A stretch of DNA of 64,000 bases from Nocardioides marmoriginsengisoli (GCF_003725695.1 NZ_RJSE01000009.1:62001-126000), one strand, 5' to 3'; positions 33,844 through 45,986 are shown, counted from the stretch's first letter. Program-made: numbers and translations. Notes: generated from the letters alone by a model not told the origin.

Positions 33844-33873
33844 CCGAACGGGCCTGGTCAGTAGCCCGTTCGG
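33844..33873 (-). terminator. Terminator hairpin after clpB
   Basis: CCGAACGGGC (33844-33853) pairs perfectly with GCCCGTTCGG (33864-33873) around a ten-base loop. It starts 18 bases after the clpB stop codon. Confidence 0.75.
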
Positions 33874-33890
33874 ACCATCCGCGTCCGAGG

Positions 33891-36470
<2,580 letters not shown>

Positions 36471-36547
36471 GAACTCCCCCTCCAGGGCTCCGTGTGCTCC
36501 ATCGTGACGGACTTCGATCCGCCCGTCACCAGTGCAACGCAACCAAA

Positions 36548-36568
36548 GTTGAGTCCATTCCCCTCAAC
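36548..36568. promoter_or_regulatory. HAIR operator for HspR upstream of clpB
   Basis: GTTGAGT-CCATTCC-CCTCAAC matches the HspR inverted repeat CTTGAGT-N7-ACTCAAG. The palindrome extends to AAAGTTGAG (36545-36553) and CTCAACTTT (36563-36571). It lies about 78 bases upstream of the clpB start. Confidence 0.85.
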
Positions 36569-36627
36569 TTTCCCCGTTGAATCGGCCCAATTGGTCCGTT
36601 CAAGAGGCCCGATCCGAGGGGACGGAC

Positions 36628-38052
36628 CTAGGCCGGGGTACGGCGGGGAATGGCGAGCGTGAGCGCCAGGGCGACGGCCGAGGCAGCGAGCGAGATCAGG
36701 ACCACGATCGTGAACCCCCGCTCGGAGGGAAGCTCGATCGCGCCGAGCCGGACGGTCTGGTGAGCCAGCACGGTGCCGACGACCGCGGCGGAGAGCGAGG
36801 TCCCGACCGAGCGCATCAGCGCGTTGAGTCCATTGGCCGCCGCGGTCTCGTGGACCGGCACCGCGCCCATGATCAGCGCCGGCATCGCGGCGTACGCGAC
36901 ACCGACCCCGGCGCTCGTGATCGCACCGGCGATCGAGATCTGCCACCACTCGGCGCGCAGGAAGAGCAGCACGACGTAGCCGACGGCGATGATCGCCACG
37001 CCGGTCATCAGGGCCGCGCGCGGACCGCGAGCGGCGGTGATCCGGGCGCCGATGCCGGAGAAGAGGTACATCATCAGGCCGCCGGGCATCAGCACCAGGC
37101 CCGCCTGGATCAGGGTGAGGCCGGATCCGTAGCCGGTCGCCTCCGGGGCGAGCAGCAGCTGGATCGGCACCAGCGACATCCCGTACATCGCGAAGCCGGC
37201 GCCGATCGAGGCGACGTTGGTGAAGAGCACCTGCGGCCGCGCCGTCGTACGGAGGTCCACCAGCGGTGCCGCGACGCGCAGCTCCCACGAGGTCCAGATC
37301 GCGAACACCACGAGCGAGCCGAGGAGCAGGCCGAGGGTGAGGTGGTCGCCCCAGCCCCAGTCGCCGCCCTTGCTGATCGCGAGCAGGAGCATCACCAGAC
37401 CGGAGGCCAGGCCGATCGCGCCGAGGACGTCGAACCGTGCGGGGGTGCGCACCGGGGACTCCGGGACGACGGCGAGGACGGCGATCAGGCAGAGCGCGCC
37501 GAGCCCGGCAGCGATCCAGAACAGTGCGTGCCAGTTGGCCTTCTCGACGATGACCGCGGCGACCGGGAGCCCGATCGCACCGCCGACGCCGAGGGTGGCG
37601 CTCATCCGGGCCACGGCGGGGCCGACCCGGTCCGCCGGGAGCTCGTCGCGCATGATGCTGATCCCGAGGGCGATCGCCCCCATCGAGACGCCCTGGAGAC
37701 CGCGCCCCACGACCATCGGCAGCAGGCTGTCCGAGAGTGCGCAGAGCACCGAGCCGATCACCAGCGCCGCCAGGCTGAGCACCAGCATCAGCCGCTTGCC
37801 GACCATGTCGCCGAGGCGACCGGAGATCGGCATCATCACCGCCGCGGTGAGCAGCGTCGCCGTCACCGCCCAGGAGGCGTTCGCGGCCGAGGTGTGCAGC
37901 AGGCTCGGGAGCAGCGGGACCAGCGGGACGATCATCGTCTGGGTCAGGGCGACGACGATGCCGCAGAAGCACCCGATCGCGACGATCGCGGTGGGGTGCG
38001 CGACCTTCCGGTCCGGGTCGAGTCCGATCGGGGCGGACGCGGTCTGCGTCAT
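36628..38052 (-). CDS. DHA2-family MFS exporter
   Basis: A 474-residue transporter with about fourteen hydrophobic segments. It contains VALTQTMIVPLVPLLP in helix 1 and the loop motif SGRLGDMVGKRLMLVLS after helix 2, typical of drug-resistance exporters. The first 200 codons of a longer frame lie on the MarR gene in antisense and are not part of it; ATG 38052 is the start. It is divergent from a MarR regulator, with two operator-like palindromes at 38102-38136, so it is the probable target. Confidence 0.87.
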   Translation of the reverse strand: MTQTASAPIGLDPDRKVAHPTAIVAIGCFCGIVVALTQTMIVPLVPLLPSLLHTSAANASWAVTATLLTAAVMMPISGRLGDMVGKRLMLVLSLAALVIGSVLCALSDSLLPMVVGRGLQGVSMGAIALGISIMRDELPADRVGPAVARMSATLGVGGAIGLPVAAVIVEKANWHALFWIAAGLGALCLIAVLAVVPESPVRTPARFDVLGAIGLASGLVMLLLAISKGGDWGWGDHLTLGLLLGSLVVFAIWTSWELRVAAPLVDLRTTARPQVLFTNVASIGAGFAMYGMSLVPIQLLLAPEATGYGSGLTLIQAGLVLMPGGLMMYLFSGIGARITAARGPRAALMTGVAIIAVGYVVLLFLRAEWWQISIAGAITSAGVGVAYAAMPALIMGAVPVHETAAANGLNALMRSVGTSLSAAVVGTVLAHQTVRLGAIELPSERGFTIVVLISLAASAVALALTLAIPRRTPA

Positions 38053-38101
38053 CAGGGTCCTTCCAAGCAGCGGAGGCACCGCGGCTGAGCGCGCCGTACC
38101 G

Positions 38102-38136
38102 ATGTGTATCGTACACATCGTGTGTACTATGCACAT
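38102..38136. promoter_or_regulatory. Tandem MarR-type operators
   Basis: ATGTGTA-TCG-TACACAT (38102-38118) is a perfect 17-base palindrome. A second imperfect copy, GTGTGTA-CTA-TGCACAT (38120-38136), follows 18 bases further on, about two turns of the helix centre to centre. Both lie in the junction between the exporter and MarR genes. Confidence 0.8.
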
Positions 38137-38163
38137 CCAGGTGCCCACGAGAGGAGCGTCACA

Positions 38164-38628
38164 GTGCCGACCACGACCGACATCGCCTCGACGGTCCGCG
38201 TCCTCGAGCTGGAGCTCACCCTGCTGGCGCGCCACCAGCTGAGCTCGGCCCAGCACGCCCCCGACCTGGGCCTGGACCGATCCGGCTACCAGCTGCTCTG
38301 CCGCCTGGAGGTCGGGGCGATGACGCTCAAGCAGCTGGCCGAGGCGTTCCGCCTGGACATCTCCACGGTGAACCGGCAGATCGCCGCGCTGCGCCACAAG
38401 GGCCTCGTCGAACGGGTCGCGGATCCGGCGGGCGGAGTCGCCCAGCTGCTGCAGCCGACCAGGACCGGTCTCGAGCTGCTGGAACGCGACCGGAACGTCA
38501 AGCGCGGCCACATCAGCCAGCTGCTCGCCACCTGGGACCCGGACGACGTCGATCAGCTGCACCGCCTGCTGGCGAAGCTGAACACCTCGATCGAGGACCG
38601 CGAAGGCAGGCCCTGGCCCCGTCCCTGA
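38164..38628 (+). CDS. MarR family transcriptional regulator
   Basis: A 154-residue winged-helix regulator. The recognition region is LKQLAEAFRLDISTVNRQIAALRHKGLVER (in parts), followed by the wing VADPAGGVAQLLQPTRTG. Long helices at both ends form the dimer interface. GTG 38164 is chosen because GAGGAG lies eight bases upstream; an earlier in-frame GTG at 38104 falls inside the operator. It probably represses the divergent DHA2 exporter and itself. Confidence 0.87.
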   Translation: MPTTTDIASTVRVLELELTLLARHQLSSAQHAPDLGLDRSGYQLLCRLEVGAMTLKQLAEAFRLDISTVNRQIAALRHKGLVERVADPAGGVAQLLQPTRTGLELLERDRNVKRGHISQLLATWDPDDVDQLHRLLAKLNTSIEDREGRPWPRP

Positions 38629-38720
38629 TCCGCTGACGAACGAGCGGAAACCCGACTGTTGCGCGCGGTGGCCCCCGATCACGATGGAGAGTCCGCCCCA
38701 CCAACAAGATCGGGACTCCC

Positions 38721-39401
38721 ATGCGCTCCAAGCTCACGACCCTGCTCACCGTGATCGGCGCGGTCACCGTGCTGGTCCTCGCCGCCAACACCGTCGCACT
38801 CGCCACCACCGGCAAGGCGATCCTGGCCGGCAAGATCAACACCGCCTCCAAGATGACCTCGATCACCCGCACCACCCCGGGCACCGGCCTCCAGGTCAAG
38901 ACCAAGTCCACCGCCAACGCGCCCCTCGCCGTCAACGGCAAGGGGAAGGTCGTCAACCTCAACGCCGACCGGGTCGACGGCCTCGACTCGTCACAGCTCA
39001 AGACGACGTCCTGGGTCTGGACCACGGCGATCGACAGCGCGACGTCGTCGACCAACATCGCCATCCCGCTGCCCGCCGGCAACTACCTCCTCGACTACTC
39101 GGCGTACCTGGCCGGAACCTCGAGCGGCTACGCGGCCTGCTACTTCTTCCGCAACACCGGCAGCGGCACGACGTACTTCGCGGAGAACCGGGTCGCGCCC
39201 GGCTCCGTGTCCGCCGGTCTCACCGGGAGCGGGATCGTCCGGCTGCCGGCCGGCACCACGGTGGCCCTGCACTGCGAGGCGACGAACAACTTCTCGACGC
39301 TGCCCTCCGAGCCGATCCAGATCGCCGCGACCCGGATCGACACGCTGAACCCGGCTGCGACCCTGCCGCACACCCGGCTCGCCGGCCGCAGCAGCAAGTA
39401 G
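38721..39401 (+). CDS. Secreted protein with NADxVDGLDS motif
   Basis: A 226-residue exported protein. Residues 1-30 form a signal peptide or anchor (LLTVIGAVTVLVLAANTVAL). Then comes a Thr/Lys-rich stretch and LNADRVDGLDSSQL, a short motif found in many actinobacterial surface proteins before a beta-sandwich domain. The C-terminal 130 residues are beta-rich with a Cys pair (YAACYFF, VALHCEA). The role is unknown. A terminator hairpin follows at 39416-39441. Confidence 0.68.
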   Translation: MRSKLTTLLTVIGAVTVLVLAANTVALATTGKAILAGKINTASKMTSITRTTPGTGLQVKTKSTANAPLAVNGKGKVVNLNADRVDGLDSSQLKTTSWVWTTAIDSATSSTNIAIPLPAGNYLLDYSAYLAGTSSGYAACYFFRNTGSGTTYFAENRVAPGSVSAGLTGSGIVRLPAGTTVALHCEATNNFSTLPSEPIQIAATRIDTLNPAATLPHTRLAGRSSK

Positions 39402-39415
39402 CCCTGCCTCGACGC

Positions 39416-39441
39416 ACGGCCGCTCCCTCGGGGGCGGCCGT
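39416..39441. terminator. Bidirectional terminator hairpin
   Basis: ACGGCCGC (39416-39423) pairs with GCGGCCGT (39434-39441) around a ten-base loop. It separates the convergent secreted-protein and Abi-alpha-like genes, 15 bases and 4 bases from their stop codons. Confidence 0.7.
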
Positions 39442-39444
39442 TCG

Positions 39445-40323
39445 TCAGTCCTCCGGGACCTCGTGCTCGGGCAGGTCCTTGGTCTCCTCGGCGTCGACCA
39501 GGCAGGTCTTGCAGAAATCGGTCCCGAACGGCGTCAGGTGGATCGAGCGCCGGATCACCTTCGCGAACCGGACCGAGTGCATCGCCTCGAGCACGTCGGG
39601 CTGCGCCTCCACGACCTGGTACTCCAGGGGGTCCTCGAGCTGCTCGCGGGAGAACCAGATCAGGCCGAGCCGGAAAAGGTTGTTCAGGTAGGCCGGCACC
39701 TCGTCGAGGTAGCGGACGCCGGCGCGCGGGCCGATCATCGTCAGGCCGGCGGAGAGCAGCGACGAGCTGACCATCCCGACCGGCCCGCCGGTGCGGACGT
39801 CGACCGAGGGCTGCGGGCCGCCGCGGAGCAACAGCATCAGGATCCGGGCCTCGTCGGGAGCGACCTCGTCGAGGATCCGTCCGTACGCCGGGTGCGCCAC
39901 GTCCTCGCTCCACACGTCCCGCGAGCGCCGCAGCAGGTCCTCGCCGCGCTCGCGCAACGACAGCTCGCGCTGGCGCTCCGGCTCCTCGGGCGTCATCACC
40001 GACGTCAGCGTCACGCTGGCCTCGAACAACGCCATCGGGATCGGTACGCCGCTGGAGACCTTGGCGGCCACCGTGGAGATCGCCCGGGTGGCGTCGGCGA
40101 GATCGGTGGCGACACCGCGGACCAGCTCGCCGGCCGCGGTGGGATCCGTCAACGCGCGCGCGAGGTTGCGCGCCGAGCGGGCGCTGGAGCCGGCCGCCCA
40201 GGACGCGGACCGCAGCCACGCCGTACCGGCGATCCGGGCCACCCCGGGCAGCGCGTCGGCCGCGCCCTCCCAGACGGCGGGCGCGCGATCTCGTTCCGTG
40301 CGGTCGTTCCCGTTGGTGTTCAC
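39445..40323 (-). CDS. Abi-alpha (DUF4393) family protein
   Basis: A 292-residue soluble protein. The C-terminal half carries the DUF4393 pattern: ILDEVAPDEARILMLLLRGGP, then a variable part, YLNNLFRLGLIWFSRE, and a final LTPFGTDFCKTCL. DUF4393 was named after abortive-infection loci, but most actinobacterial members have no tested role. GTG 40323 overlaps the stop of the DUF445 gene (GTGA), so the two are translationally coupled. The N-terminal 120 residues are helical and Ala/Arg-rich. The family call is from pattern only. Confidence 0.6.
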   Translation of the reverse strand: MNTNGNDRTERDRAPAVWEGAADALPGVARIAGTAWLRSASWAAGSSARSARNLARALTDPTAAGELVRGVATDLADATRAISTVAAKVSSGVPIPMALFEASVTLTSVMTPEEPERQRELSLRERGEDLLRRSRDVWSEDVAHPAYGRILDEVAPDEARILMLLLRGGPQPSVDVRTGGPVGMVSSSLLSAGLTMIGPRAGVRYLDEVPAYLNNLFRLGLIWFSREQLEDPLEYQVVEAQPDVLEAMHSVRFAKVIRRSIHLTPFGTDFCKTCLVDAEETKDLPEHEVPED

Positions 40324-41639
40324 TTTCCCCCTACCCCGAAGAGCGCCAGGTGGATGACCCCACCGGCGAATCCCATGATCGCGCCATGGGCGTAGAGCAT
40401 CCACTCGTCCTCTTTGATCGCCGAGCGCATCATGTCGACGAAGTCGCGCGGCGGCAGCTCCTTGGTCCGGGCCGCGACCAGCGTCCGGATCTTGTCGGCC
40501 TGGCGCTTGCTGAACTCGGGATCGCGGAACGGCGTGATGGTCCGGTCGACGGCTTCGGCAGCGACGGCGTCCCGGATGTTGTCGAAGCGCTTCGAGCCGA
40601 TCGCGATCCGTACGGCGCCGCGCACCGGCCCGGCCGCCTGGTCGATCGCCGGCAGCATCGCGGTGGCGATCATCTGCCGGGTGCGGTCGCCGCGCGGCCC
40701 GTCGAGCAGGAAGTCACCGATCCGCTCCAGGGTGATCACGTCGTCCGCGATGATCTGCGCGTAGACCTCGGCGGCCTCGTCCTGGCGCCGCAGGAAGAGG
40801 CCGTGCCAGGTGATCCCGAGGATCCGCTTCGGCTCGGGCGGCTCGAAGATCAGCCACATGCCGAGCGCGTTGGTCACCCAGCCGACGATGATGCCGAGGA
40901 TCGGCAGCAGCCACCAGAGTCCGAACCAGTGGTCGACCATGGCCACCGGGATGCCGAGCAGGAAGCCGAAGATGAACCCGAAGGCCACCATCAGGTTCAG
41001 CTCCTTCTGACCGAAGTCCCGGAAGATCCGGACGACGAGCGCCGGGTTCGCCTCGAAGTGGTCGATCACCATGATCTTCGGATCGAGGAGCTGGTCGATG
41101 TGCACGCCGATCTCGTCGGTGATGCCGTGCACCACCGTCGGCATCTGCAGCTGGACCCGGGCGATGATCGCCTGCCGGGCCGGCCGCGGGAGGTCGCGCC
41201 AGAGGTTCGGGTGCTCGCGGGCCATGATGTCCTCGATCATCCGCGGCATGTCGGGCTCGAAGACGCTGACGATGTGCTCGGCGATCTGGTCCGGCTCGAG
41301 CTGCTGGTAGAACTCACCGGGCGTGCCCAGCTTGGTGATCGCCTTGTCGACCGCGATGCTGCCCATCTTCGCCGCACGCGCCGGGACGATGCCCTGCCAG
41401 CCGACCCCGCCCTGCAGGATGCCGGGAACCTCCTGCAGCTTCCGCGGCAGGACTCGCGCCAGCTGCTTGAGCCCGGGGACCGAGAAGCCGTAGAACCGCA
41501 CCGGCGAGAACAGCATGATCAGGCCGGTCCAGTTGATCAGGAAACCGATCACGCCGGTGAACACCGGAATCGTCGCGATGTGGATCCAGCCGTGCAGGTC
41601 CACGTCACGGAAGAACCAGTCAGTCTCCAACGCCGCCAC
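40320..41639 (-). CDS. DUF445 family membrane protein
   Basis: A 439-residue protein. The N-terminal membrane helix (about 18-45) holds TGVIGFLINWTGLIMLFSPV, the DUF445 hallmark with N in the membrane. Amphipathic helices with GGVGWQGIVPARAAKMG follow, and two or three more hydrophobic segments lie in the middle (about 205-265, with IIVGWVTNALGMWLIF). The C-terminal helix is hydrophobic. DUF445 proteins are membrane proteins of unknown role. It leads the two-gene operon with the Abi-alpha-like gene. GTG 41639 is used; a TTG at 41651 is possible. Confidence 0.78.
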   Translation of the reverse strand: MAALETDWFFRDVDLHGWIHIATIPVFTGVIGFLINWTGLIMLFSPVRFYGFSVPGLKQLARVLPRKLQEVPGILQGGVGWQGIVPARAAKMGSIAVDKAITKLGTPGEFYQQLEPDQIAEHIVSVFEPDMPRMIEDIMAREHPNLWRDLPRPARQAIIARVQLQMPTVVHGITDEIGVHIDQLLDPKIMVIDHFEANPALVVRIFRDFGQKELNLMVAFGFIFGFLLGIPVAMVDHWFGLWWLLPILGIIVGWVTNALGMWLIFEPPEPKRILGITWHGLFLRRQDEAAEVYAQIIADDVITLERIGDFLLDGPRGDRTRQMIATAMLPAIDQAAGPVRGAVRIAIGSKRFDNIRDAVAAEAVDRTITPFRDPEFSKRQADKIRTLVAARTKELPPRDFVDMMRSAIKEDEWMLYAHGAIMGFAGGVIHLALFGVGGK

Positions 41640-41833
41640 TGTTCCCCGCAATCGTCGCGTTCGGTCCCTTACGAGATAGTCGCTGACACTAACGGCTTGG
41701 AGCAGGTTCAGTCACTGCTCGCCAGCCAACGGACCGATTCGGGGTCCCAATGCGCCGATTTGGTCCGAAAACGGTCCCGGAGCAGCGGAACGGGGCCACC
41801 CCGAGCAGGGCGGAGGAGCCTGGGCCGCGCGCC

Positions 41834-42256
41834 CTACAGCAACCGGTGCAACGTCCCCGGCGGTCGAATCGCCGGAAGGTTGGGTCGGCGCTCGGCCAGC
41901 GCCGCGGCGGTCTGGTCGAGCGCTGCCTGCAACGCGCGGGCCCGCTCGAGCAGCTCGGCGTTGCGCGCGCGCAGCGCCAGCACCTGGTTCTCCAGGTCGA
42001 TGATCCGGCGTACGCCTTCGAGGCCGATGCCGGCGGCCGTCAGCTCGGCGACGACCCGGAGCGCCTCGATGTCGTTGAGCGAGTAGCGCCGACCGCCGCC
42101 CCCGGTCCGCCCGGGCGAGACCAGGCCGATCCGGTCGTACTGGCGCAGGGTCTGCGGGTGCAGGCCGGTGAGCTCGGCCGCGACGCTGATCACGTAGACC
42201 GGCGTCGCCGGGCCGGGGCCTCGGCCACCCGGGGTTGCTCCCGATCGCGGCATCAT
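41834..42256 (-). CDS. hspR: Heat-shock repressor HspR (MerR family)
   Basis: A 140-residue MerR-type repressor. The helix-turn-helix is VYVISVAAELTGLHPQTLRQYDRIGLV with the wing GRTGGGGRRYS (in parts), followed by a coiled-coil helix LENQVLALRARNAELLERA. HspR binds HAIR sequences together with DnaK, and both genes are in this operon. The start overlaps the dnaJ stop (ATGATGA). The product should repress dnaK and clpB, which both carry HAIR sites in this window. Confidence 0.93.
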   Translation of the reverse strand: MMPRSGATPGGRGPGPATPVYVISVAAELTGLHPQTLRQYDRIGLVSPGRTGGGGRRYSLNDIEALRVVAELTAAGIGLEGVRRIIDLENQVLALRARNAELLERARALQAALDQTAAALAERRPNLPAIRPPGTLHRLL

Positions 42257-43389
42257 CAGCTCCCGTCCACCAGGCCCGCGCGCGGGTCGTCTCCGCTGGT
42301 GGCTTCACGATAGGCCAGCAGCGCTTCCCGGGCGGCGGCGTTGAGCTCGCTCGGCACCTGCACCTCGACGGTCACCAGCAGGTCGCCCTTGACCCCGCCC
42401 TTGCCGGTGACGCCCCGGCCGCGGACGCGGAGCACCCGCCCGGTCGGCGTGCCCGGCGCGATCCGCAGCGTCACCGGGGTGCCGCCGAGCACCGGCACCG
42501 TGATCTGCGCACCGAGCGCGGCCTCGTCGAACGACACCGGCGCGGTCAGCGTCAGGCTGTCGCCCTTGCGCCCGAAGATCGGGTGGGCGGCGACGCGGAC
42601 GCTGACGAAGAGGTCGCCGGCCGGACCGCCGGACTCCCCGGGCGCACCCTTGCCCTTGAGCCTGATCCGCTGGCCGTCCTTGACGCCGGCGGGCAGCCGC
42701 GCCTGGATCGTCCTGCTGGAGGTGCCCCGGCCCGACCCGCGGCACGTGGGGCACGCCTCGTCGTAGACGACCTGGTGGCCGTGGCACTCGGGGCAGGTCT
42801 CGTTCATGGCGAAACCACCGCCCATGTTGTTCACGACCATGCCGGCGCCGCCACAGGTCGGGCAGACGTGCGGCTTGGTCCCCGGCTTGCCACCGGTCCC
42901 CCGGCAGGTCTCGCAGGCGGACTCCGCGGAGAGCCGCAACGAGATGGTGGTGCCGTCGAGCGCATCGGTGAAGGAGATCGTGGCCTCGGTCTCGAGGTCG
43001 GACCCTCGCGTCGCCCGGCGCTGGTTGCGCGGCGCACCACCGCCACCACCGCCGAAGAACCCGCCGAGGAGGTCGGAGATGTCGAAGCCGCCCTGCCCCC
43101 CGAAGTTCCCGCCCGGCTGGCCGCCGAAGTTCGGGTGCCCGCCGAAACCGCCCGCGTACAGCGCGCGCATCTCGTCGTACTCCTTGCGCTTGCCGGCGTC
43201 GCCGACGACGTCGTACGCCTCGGCGACCTGCTTGAAGCGGTCCTCCGCGACGCTGTCCCCCGGCTTGGAGTCGGGGTGGTTCTCGCGGGCGAGCTTGCGG
43301 TAGGCCTTCTTGATCACGCCCTGGTCGGCGTCCTTGTCGACACCGAGGACCTTGTAGAAGTCCTTGTTCGCCCAGTCAGCGTTGCTCAT
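42256..43389 (-). CDS. dnaJ: Co-chaperone DnaJ
   Basis: A 377-residue type I J-protein. The J-domain (1-70) has the HPD motif in ARENHPDSKPGD. A Gly/Phe region (about 95-135, GGFGGHPNFGGQPGGNFGG) follows, then four zinc repeats: CETCRGTG, CPTCGGAG, CPECHGHQ and CPTCRGSG. In the third, Gln replaces the last Gly. The C-terminal substrate domains follow. It stimulates the DnaK ATPase and delivers substrates. It overlaps hspR by one codon. Confidence 0.95.
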   Translation of the reverse strand: MSNADWANKDFYKVLGVDKDADQGVIKKAYRKLARENHPDSKPGDSVAEDRFKQVAEAYDVVGDAGKRKEYDEMRALYAGGFGGHPNFGGQPGGNFGGQGGFDISDLLGGFFGGGGGGAPRNQRRATRGSDLETEATISFTDALDGTTISLRLSAESACETCRGTGGKPGTKPHVCPTCGGAGMVVNNMGGGFAMNETCPECHGHQVVYDEACPTCRGSGRGTSSRTIQARLPAGVKDGQRIRLKGKGAPGESGGPAGDLFVSVRVAAHPIFGRKGDSLTLTAPVSFDEAALGAQITVPVLGGTPVTLRIAPGTPTGRVLRVRGRGVTGKGGVKGDLLVTVEVQVPSELNAAAREALLAYREATSGDDPRAGLVDGS

Positions 43390-43411
43390 CCACCCCTCCT
43401 CTCGGGGTCAT

Positions 43412-43471
43412 CCGGACATCGAGCCTGTCGAGATGCACTTTCGCACCGCGTCTCGACAGGCTCGACGTCCG
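43412..43471. repeat. Intergenic REP-like inverted repeat, CCGGACAT-CGAGCCTGTCGAGA unit
   Basis: CCGGACATCGAGCCTGTCGAGA (43412-43433) is inversely repeated as TCTCGACAGGCTCGACGTCCG (43451-43471) with one mismatch. It lies between dnaJ and grpE inside the operon. The same two arms occur at 52541-52614 in the reverse order. Confidence 0.75.
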
Positions 43472-43472
43472 A

Positions 43473-44069
43473 TCAGTTCTCGTTCTCCGGGTCGACGACC
43501 AGCACCTGCGCTGCTCGCACCACCCGGTCGCCCATCCGGTAGCCGGCCTTGGCGATGTGCTTGGCCGTCGCGACCTCGACCTCGGGGTCCGTGCCGACGT
43601 GCGACAGGGCCTCGTGCAGGGTCGGGTCGAAGGCGTCGCCCGGCTCGCCGAACCGGGTCAGGCCGAGGCCGGCCACGATCCGCTCGAGGTGCTCGGCAAC
43701 GCCCTTGAAACCACCTTCGAGCTCGCCGGCCTCGCGAGCCCGGTCGATGTTGTCGAGCACGTCGAGCATCGGCACCAGCACCGCGAAGACGGCGTTCTCG
43801 CGCACCAGGTCGCGGTCCCGGTCGACCCGGCGCTTGTAGTTGAGGAACTCCGCCTGGAGCCGCTGCAGGTCCGCGGTCCGCTCGGCCGCCTCCTGCTGAG
43901 CAGCCTCGAGCGGGTCCAGGACCACGCCCTCGACGTCGGCGATGTCCTGCGGCTCCAACGGCCCGCCCTCCTCGAGCAGGTTGTCGATGCCGGAGATGTC
44001 GTCGGGGACCTCGACGTGGGGAGCCGGCTCGGCCGGCTCCCCACCCTCGAAGGGGACGTCCGAGGTCAC
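43473..44069 (-). CDS. grpE: Nucleotide exchange factor GrpE
   Basis: A 198-residue co-chaperone that releases ADP from DnaK. An acidic disordered N-terminus (about 60 residues) is followed by the long coiled coil ([25 protein letters not shown], in parts) and the four-helix/beta domain with [20 protein letters not shown] and [19 protein letters not shown] 44069 overlaps the dnaK stop (GTGA at 44066-44069), so translation is coupled. Confidence 0.95.
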   Translation of the reverse strand: MTSDVPFEGGEPAEPAPHVEVPDDISGIDNLLEEGGPLEPQDIADVEGVVLDPLEAAQQEAAERTADLQRLQAEFLNYKRRVDRDRDLVRENAVFAVLVPMLDVLDNIDRAREAGELEGGFKGVAEHLERIVAGLGLTRFGEPGDAFDPTLHEALSHVGTDPEVEVATAKHIAKAGYRMGDRVVRAAQVLVVDPENEN

Positions 44070-45925
44070 TTGGACTCGTCCTCGGCGCCCTCGACCGGCT
44101 CGTCCACGATCTCGGCGTCGACGACGTCGTCGTCCTCGCCCGCGGCGTCGGCCGACTCGGCGCTCTCGGCACCCTCGGCCTCGGAGGCCGCGTAGAGAGC
44201 CGCGCCCATCTTCTGGCTCGACTCGCCCAGCTTGGTGATGGCCGCGTTCAGCGCGTCCGCCTCGGCGTTCTCGTCCTCGAGCAGCGCCTTCAGGGCGTCG
44301 ACGTCGGCCTGGACCTCGGTCTTGACCTCCTCGGGCAGCTTCTCGTCGTTCTCGGAGAGGAACTTCTCGGTCGAGTAGACGAGGCTGTCGGCCTGGTTGC
44401 GGACCTCGACGGCCTCGCGACGCTTGGCGTCCTCCTCGGCATACTGCTCGGCGTCGGCCACCATCCGCTGGATGTCGTCCTTCGACAGCGCACTGCCGCC
44501 GGAGATCGTCATCGACTGCTCCTTGCCGGTGCCCTGGTCCTTGGCCGTGACGTGCACGATGCCGTCGGCGTCGATGTCGAACGTGACCTCGACCTTCGGG
44601 ACGCCACGCGGGGCCGGCGGCAGGCCGGTCAGCTCGAAGTTGCCGAGCGCCTGGTTCTGCGCCCACATCTGGCGCTCGCCCTGGGCGACCTTGATCTCCA
44701 CCGACGGCTGGTTGTCGTCGGCGGTGGTGAAGATCTCCGAGCGCTTCGTCGGGATCGTGGTGTTCCGCTCGATCAGGGTGGTCATCACGCCGCCCTTGGT
44801 CTCGATGCCGAGGCTCAGCGGGGTGACGTCGAGGAGCAGCACGTCCTTGACCTCGCCCTTGAGCACGCCGGCCTGGAGCGCGGCGCCGACGGCGACGACC
44901 TCGTCCGGGTTGACGCCCTTGTTGGGCTCCTTGCCGCCGAGCAGCTCCTTGACGACATCGGTGACCGCGGGCATCCGGGTCGAGCCGCCGACGAGGACCA
45001 CGTGGTCGATGTTGGAGACCGCGACGCCGCCGTCCTTGAGGACCTGCTGGAACGGCTTCTTGGTGCGCTCGAGCAGGTCCGAGGTCAGCTTCTGGAACTC
45101 GGCGCGGGTGAGCTTCTCCTCGAAGTGCAGCGGGCCGGACTCGCCGTGGGTGATGTACGGCAGGTGGATGGTGGTCTCGGCCGAGCTGGAGAGCTCGATC
45201 TTGGCCTTCTCCGCGGCCTCCTGGAGTCGCTGCAGGGCGATCTTGTCGGCGGCCAGGTCGACGCCGTTGTTGTCCTTGAACTTCTTGGTCATCCACTCGA
45301 CGACCTTCTGGTCCCAGTCGTCACCACCGAGGTGGTTGTCACCGCTGGTGGCCTTCACCTCGACGACGCCCTCGCCGATCTCGAGCAGGGAGACGTCGAA
45401 CGTGCCGCCACCGAGGTCGAAGACCAGGATCGTCTGGTCGGAGTCGCCCTTGTCCAGGCCGTAGGCGAGCGCCGCGGCGGTCGGCTCGTTGACGATCCGG
45501 CTGACGTTCAGGCCGGCGATCTCGCCGGCCTCCTTGGTCGCCTGGCGCTGCGCGTCGGAGAAGTACGCCGGCACGGTGATCACCGCGTCGGTGACGGTCT
45601 CGCCCAGGTAGGCCTCGGCGTCGCGCTTCAGCTTCTGCAGCACGAAGGCGCTGATCTGCTGCGGCGTGAAGTCCTTGCCGTCGATGTCGACCTTCCAGTC
45701 GGTGCCCATGTGGCGCTTGACCGAGCGGATCGTGCGGTCGACGTTGGTGACCGCCTGACGCTTGGCGACCTCGCCGACGAGGACCTCTCCGGACTTGGCG
45801 AAGGCGACGACAGACGGCGTCGTACGGGCTCCTTCGGCGTTTGCGATGACGGTGGGTTCGCCACCCTCGAGGACCGAGACGACGGAGTTCGTCGTCCCGA
45901 GGTCGATGCCGACCGCACGTGCCAT
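44066..45925 (-). CDS. dnaK: Hsp70 chaperone DnaK
   Basis: A 619-residue Hsp70. The nucleotide-binding domain opens with [19 protein letters not shown] and includes [34 protein letters not shown] and [12 protein letters not shown]. The substrate-binding domain and lid follow, and the acidic C-terminus ends [10 protein letters not shown]. It is the first gene of dnaK-grpE-dnaJ-hspR. A HAIR operator lies about 100 bases upstream and a hairpin in the leader; GGAGG precedes the ATG. Confidence 0.97.
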   Translation of the reverse strand: MARAVGIDLGTTNSVVSVLEGGEPTVIANAEGARTTPSVVAFAKSGEVLVGEVAKRQAVTNVDRTIRSVKRHMGTDWKVDIDGKDFTPQQISAFVLQKLKRDAEAYLGETVTDAVITVPAYFSDAQRQATKEAGEIAGLNVSRIVNEPTAAALAYGLDKGDSDQTILVFDLGGGTFDVSLLEIGEGVVEVKATSGDNHLGGDDWDQKVVEWMTKKFKDNNGVDLAADKIALQRLQEAAEKAKIELSSSAETTIHLPYITHGESGPLHFEEKLTRAEFQKLTSDLLERTKKPFQQVLKDGGVAVSNIDHVVLVGGSTRMPAVTDVVKELLGGKEPNKGVNPDEVVAVGAALQAGVLKGEVKDVLLLDVTPLSLGIETKGGVMTTLIERNTTIPTKRSEIFTTADDNQPSVEIKVAQGERQMWAQNQALGNFELTGLPPAPRGVPKVEVTFDIDADGIVHVTAKDQGTGKEQSMTISGGSALSKDDIQRMVADAEQYAEEDAKRREAVEVRNQADSLVYSTEKFLSENDEKLPEEVKTEVQADVDALKALLEDENAEADALNAAITKLGESSQKMGAALYAASEAEGAESAESADAAGEDDDVVDAEIVDEPVEGAEDESK

Positions 45926-45986
45926 GTTGTTCTACCTCCGTGAGTGGCCCGGGAAGTCCGGGCGCTTTCTTCTGATGAAGTCTGTT

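Noticed and set aside
41652-41833. A 180-base gap between hspR and the DUF445 gene as a possible RNA gene
   Set aside because: No tRNA-like cloverleaf, conserved RNA motif or strong hairpin is visible. It is probably the promoter region of the DUF445 operon and the 3' end of the dnaK operon.
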